From the NCBI RefSeq assembly GCF_036881715.1, contig NZ_JBAKBF010000016.1, positions 18,392 through 82,391 of the forward strand: DNA of 64,000 nucleotides, given 5' to 3'. The notes under the pieces are model-generated. The model saw only the letters and a list, made by a program, of their open reading frames with translations. It was not told the origin of the DNA and made no database searches. The position numbers were made by a program, and so were the translations under genes. This document shows positions 61,309 through 64,000 of the stretch, in pieces; the stretch's first letter is position 1; each line of letters begins with the position of its first letter. Source of the DNA: Pannonibacter anstelovis. GTDB taxonomy: Bacteria; Pseudomonadota; Alphaproteobacteria; Rhizobiales; Stappiaceae.

Positions 61309-61830
61309 ATGCGCAAGGTTCTTTACATACTGGGTCAGCTGGATGACGCGGACATCGCCTGGATGGCCCAGACCGGCGCGCGCCGGACGGTGGCTGCGGG
61401 TGCCGTGCTCATTCAGGAGGGCCGCGCCACGGCGGATCTCTTCATCGTGCTGGATGGGCAGGTGGATGTACAGGTGACCGGCGTCGGCACCGTGGCCAGC
61501 CTGTCGAGCGGCGAAATCCTTGGCGAAATGTCCTTCGTTGACAAGGCGCCGCCCTCGGCCACCGTCGTGGCCGCTCGCGATACCCGTGTTCTGGCACTGG
61601 AAAAGCGCCGCATCGAACAGCGGCTGGAGGAAAACGCGGCCTTCGCCGCCCGCTTCTACAAGGCGCTGGCCGTGTTTCTGGCAGACCGTCTGCGCACCAC
61701 GACCCTGCGCGGCAAGGGCGGGAGCGGACAGGCCGAGGACGAGCTGGATGACATGGTGCTGGACGGGGTCTCCATGGCCGGGCTCCGGTTCCAGCACCTT
61801 CTGGAAATTCTGAACGGCGGCAACGGCTGA
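61309..61830 (+). CDS. Cyclic-nucleotide-binding-like protein closing the NHLM operon
   Basis: A 173-residue protein with a Crp-type nucleotide-binding fold (VLIQEGRATADLFIVLDGQVDV, then SLSSGEILGEMSFVDKAPPSATVVA, residues about 33-90) and a C-terminal helical tail, but no helix-turn-helix. The stretch GEILGEMSFVDKAPPSATV matches the phosphate-binding cassette shape (GExxGExxxxxxxxRxAxV), with Ser instead of the conserved Arg, so binding of cAMP or cGMP is doubtful. It may be an allosteric partner of the transporter, whose second ABC subunit also starts with a similar-looking fold. A strong terminator follows. Confidence 0.85.
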   Translation: MRKVLYILGQLDDADIAWMAQTGARRTVAAGAVLIQEGRATADLFIVLDGQVDVQVTGVGTVASLSSGEILGEMSFVDKAPPSATVVAARDTRVLALEKRRIEQRLEENAAFAARFYKALAVFLADRLRTTTLRGKGGSGQAEDELDDMVLDGVSMAGLRFQHLLEILNGGNG

Positions 61831-61856
61831 AATCAGGCCTTTGGCTCCGTCAGGCG

Positions 61857-61893
61857 AAAGGCCGTGCAGAGGTGGGTCTGCACGGCCTTTTTT
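61857..61893. terminator. Terminator after the NHLM operon
   Basis: AAAGGCCGTGCAGA (61857-61870) and TCTGCACGGCCTTT (61877-61890) form a perfect 14-bp stem with a 6-nt loop, followed by TTTGTT. It also serves the convergent SDR gene. Confidence 0.9.
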
Positions 61894-61895
61894 GT

Positions 61896-62672
61896 TCAAT
61901 GGCTGCGGGTGGCTCCGCCATCCACACGGATCAGCGAGCCGGTGACATAGGACGCCCGCTCCGAGGCAAGGAAGGCGACCATGGCGGCAAACTCGTCCGG
62001 ACGGCCGTAGCGGCCAACCGGAATGGCTTCTGCCGAGGCGCGCGCCACTTCTTCAACGGGCTGGCCAGTGCGCTTGGCTGCGGCTGCATCCAGTTCCTCA
62101 AGCCGCGTGGTCAGAATACGGCCCGGCAGCACCACGTTGACGGTCACCCCGTCACGGGCAACTTCGGCGGCCAGCGTCTTCGACCAGCCGGTGACGGCAG
62201 CGCGGATGCCGTTGGAAAGCGCCAGATTGGCAATCGGCTGTTCCACGCCGGAGGAGGCAACGGTGATGACGCGGCCCCAGCCCTTCTTCTGCATCTGCGG
62301 CACCAGCCGGCCCGACAGATGGAAGAGGTTCGCTGCCATCGCCTCGAAGTGCTGGATCCACAGGCTGCGGTCCATGGTCAGGGCCGGGCCGGGGGGAGGG
62401 CCGCCAATGTTGTTGACGAGAATATCCACCCCGCCTTCCGCCAGCAGTTTGTCCAGCGCTGCGTCAATGGCGGAGAGATCGGTGAGGTCCAGCTTCAGCG
62501 GTGTGACCTGCGCGCCTGCAATCTCACCGGCCCAGGCTTCGATGGCCGCGCTGGTGCGGGCTGCGGCGATCACATGAGCGCCTTCCCGGGCGAGTTCTTC
62601 GGCAATCGCCCGGCCAAGGCCGCGGCTTGCACCCAATACGAGGGCGCGCTTGCCCTTCAGTCCAAGATCCAT
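61896..62672 (-). CDS. Short-chain dehydrogenase/reductase with atypical catalytic residues
   Basis: A 258-residue SDR protein. The cofactor motif is LGASRGLGRAIAEEL (residues about 13-27) and NNIGGPP is present. The usual serine and Tyr-xxx-Lys triad is not kept: with VASSGVEQ taken as the serine site, the tyrosine position reads Ser and the lysine position Arg. Related SDR proteins with the same stretch NLALSN are common. They may use another mechanism or serve only in binding. Its ATG overlaps the stop of the DapA-like gene by one base, so both form an operon, perhaps for a keto-acid or sugar-acid pathway. Confidence 0.85.
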   Translation of the reverse strand: MDLGLKGKRALVLGASRGLGRAIAEELAREGAHVIAAARTSAAIEAWAGEIAGAQVTPLKLDLTDLSAIDAALDKLLAEGGVDILVNNIGGPPPGPALTMDRSLWIQHFEAMAANLFHLSGRLVPQMQKKGWGRVITVASSGVEQPIANLALSNGIRAAVTGWSKTLAAEVARDGVTVNVVLPGRILTTRLEELDAAAAKRTGQPVEEVARASAEAIPVGRYGRPDEFAAMVAFLASERASYVTGSLIRVDGGATRSH

Positions 62673-63595
62673 CAGTTCAACTCCTTAAGACGCTTTTCAA
62701 GGCGGGCCATCAGCCGGTCCACTTCCGCACGGGACAGGGGATCGAGCGGCGCGCCGGGTTTGCGCAGGGCAGGGCTTGCCAGAATGCCGCGCCGGTACAT
62801 GATGTATTTGCGGATTGCGAGACCTGCGCCGGGCTGCTGTTCCATCCGCGCGAGTGGCAGATAGGCATCAAACAGATCCCGCGCGCGCTCCATATCGCCC
62901 TTGCGGTGGTTTTCAACGACGCCCGCCATCATTTCAGGATAGGCAAAGCCGGTCATGGCGCCATCGGCACCCCGTTCCATCTCCTCAGGCAGGAAGACGC
63001 CGCCATTGCCGCATAGGATGGAGATGCGCCGGTTCAGCGTGCCTTCCTTCCGCAAAGCAGTGATCTTGGCCAGCCCCGGCCAGTCCTCGTGCTTCAGGCA
63101 GACGGCGGTGGGCAGGGCATTGAAGATGCGGGCGAGTGCCGGAACGGAGATCTGCACGCCCGTGACCAGCGGGAAATCCTGCAGCACGAAGGGGGTCTCT
63201 CCGAGGAACTCGGCCACCTGCATATAATAGGTGACGATCTGGTCGTCGGTGCGCAGGGAGCCGGGAGGGGCAACCATGACACCAGCCGCGCCCATATCCA
63301 TCACGCGGGCGGTCAGGTCCTGCATCTGCGCAAAGCCCGGTGCGGAGGCGCCGACCACGATCGGTACCCTTCCATCCACCCTCTTCATTATATGGCGCAC
63401 GATGGCCGCGGACTCGTCAGAGGTCAGCTTGGGAGCTTCTCCCATGATGCCCAGAACCGTCAGGCCCGTAGCGCCTGCAGCCAGATAATGATCGACCATG
63501 CGGTCGCAGCTGTTGAAGTCAATGTCACCCGTCTCGGTGAACGGCGTGGCGGCGATCACATAGACCCCGCTGGCCGCTTCTGTCAGTCGTGTCAT
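62672..63595 (-). CDS. DapA/N-acetylneuraminate lyase superfamily protein (dihydrodipicolinate synthase-like)
   Basis: A 307-residue class I aldolase-type TIM barrel. The N-terminal GVYVIAATPFTETGDID and GLTVLGIMGEAP are characteristic. The Schiff-base lysine is probably that of AVCLKHEDWPG. The tyrosine usually found in a YNxP-type motif is replaced here by QDFP (LQDFPLV), so the enzyme is unlikely to be a true dihydrodipicolinate synthase. It more likely acts as an aldolase or dehydratase on another keto-acid. It lies upstream of the SDR gene and is co-transcribed with it. Confidence 0.85.
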   Translation of the reverse strand: MTRLTEAASGVYVIAATPFTETGDIDFNSCDRMVDHYLAAGATGLTVLGIMGEAPKLTSDESAAIVRHIMKRVDGRVPIVVGASAPGFAQMQDLTARVMDMGAAGVMVAPPGSLRTDDQIVTYYMQVAEFLGETPFVLQDFPLVTGVQISVPALARIFNALPTAVCLKHEDWPGLAKITALRKEGTLNRRISILCGNGGVFLPEEMERGADGAMTGFAYPEMMAGVVENHRKGDMERARDLFDAYLPLARMEQQPGAGLAIRKYIMYRRGILASPALRKPGAPLDPLSRAEVDRLMARLEKRLKELN

Positions 63596-63905
63596 TGGTG
63601 TTTCCCATGATGCGGGCCGTCATCCGGCCGGTGGAAAGGCAGACTGCATTTTTAAGCTGCAGATGTCAGCAGAAACCGTTGAAACGGCCCCGCCGGGCAG
63701 GGCTTAACAGAAGGTTTATGCAGCAGGATCAGGAGGTTCGGTCCGGATGGGCCAGGCCGCAGAGTTTTTTGAAGGAGCCTGTTGAAAACTGTCATACCCC
63801 TTGCAGCCGCAGAATTCTGCGGGGTTGAGGGGTGGGTGTGTGGAGGTTGTCCACATGCTGCCGTCAAAAATTCATCCGCCTCGCAAAAAATCGTCACGAA
63901 AGCGA
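63596..63905. other. Gene-free stretch with a palindrome
   Basis: No credible gene is seen in this 310-bp stretch. It contains a perfect 16-bp palindrome centred on GAATTC (63807-63822) flanked by CCCC and GGGG runs. Confidence 0.5.
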
Positions 63906-63934
63906 TTGACCGGTCCGGTGGGTCTGCGTATAAG
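63906..63934 (+). promoter_or_regulatory. Near-consensus sigma-70 promoter, possibly of an rRNA operon
   Basis: TTGACC (63906-63911) and TATAAG (63929-63934) are separated by exactly 17 bp. This is much closer to consensus than expected for an alphaproteobacterial metabolic gene, and resembles the strong promoters in front of rRNA operons in this class. The leader that follows (CATCGACGGCGGC) also recalls rRNA leaders, but the transcribed gene lies outside the window. Confidence 0.6.
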
Positions 63935-64000
63935 CCTGTTCATCGACGGCGGCAACGTCGCTGGCGGCGGGGACGCTGTTCCCGAGACTTCCCGACAGGG

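Noticed and set aside
49080..61830. Lanthipeptide, radical-SAM proteusin or YcaO-type RiPP
   Set aside because: No LanM/LanB, radical SAM (CxxxCxxC) or YcaO gene is present in the locus, so only GNAT-type modification is supported by the genes seen.
62672..63595. True dapA (lysine biosynthesis)
   Set aside because: The YNxP-type tyrosine is missing and the gene sits with an SDR gene, away from any lysine pathway gene.
63652..63897. 81-codon frame on the minus strand near the right edge
   Set aside because: No homology-like motif, no ribosome site, and it overlaps a palindrome next to a strong promoter.

Overview
The window is GC-rich (above 60 percent by eye), densely coded DNA that reads as chromosome of an alphaproteobacterium, most likely a member of the Hyphomicrobiales (Rhizobiales). 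The evidence is the glpSTPQV glycerol importer, a rhizobial-type myo-inositol (iol) cluster with an IolR-type operator, the many CUT1/CUT2 sugar ABC transporters and Gfo/Idh/MocA dehydrogenases, and a TAXI-type TRAP transporter. No insertion sequence, integrase, tRNA, rRNA or CRISPR array was recognised. The genus cannot be read from the window.

Layout. 1-3.4 kb: the end of an EAL-domain phosphodiesterase, a GhrA-like reductase, then gph and rpe on the minus strand. 3.6-13.9 kb: a complete glycerol regulon, with glpR divergent from glpD-glpS-glpT-glpP-glpQ-DUF2160-glpV-glpK. 14.2-16.5 kb: a SulP anion transporter coupled to a tandem universal stress protein. 16.6-26.6 kb: a LacI-regulated sugar module (CUT1 ABC importer, two sugar-phosphate-isomerase-like proteins, two Gfo/Idh/MocA dehydrogenases) with the same operator motif in both promoter regions. 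26.9-39.1 kb: a myo-inositol module (dehydrogenase, iolR, CUT2 ABC importer, iolG, iolC-DUF2090 fusion, iolD, iolE, a small membrane protein, iolB). 39.1-42.7 kb: a TAXI TRAP transporter with a DUF1850 protein. 42.9-45.7 kb: a ROK regulator and a CobW-type GTPase plus a small protein. 45.7-49.0 kb: a hybrid histidine kinase and a response regulator.

The most unusual region is 49.1-61.9 kb, a compact ribosomal-peptide (RiPP) biosynthesis and export locus of the NHLM type. It has two precursor peptides with nitrile-hydratase-like leaders (about 90 residues each, then cores of 23-25 residues), two paralogous GNAT-like acyltransferases as the only candidate tailoring enzymes, a regulator with two winged-helix-like regions, and one export operon (TolC-like lipoprotein, HlyD-like adaptor, C39-peptidase ABC transporter, second ABC transporter with a different N-terminus, cyclic-nucleotide-binding-like protein). 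With no LanM, radical SAM or YcaO gene present, the likely product is a lysine-acylated lipopeptide, similar in logic to the selidamides. The two cores differ completely, and one of the two GNAT proteins has lost the acyl-CoA-binding loop motif.

The right end holds an SDR/DapA-like pair that lacks canonical catalytic residues, then a gene-free stretch ending in a near-consensus sigma-70 promoter that drives something beyond the window, possibly an rRNA operon.
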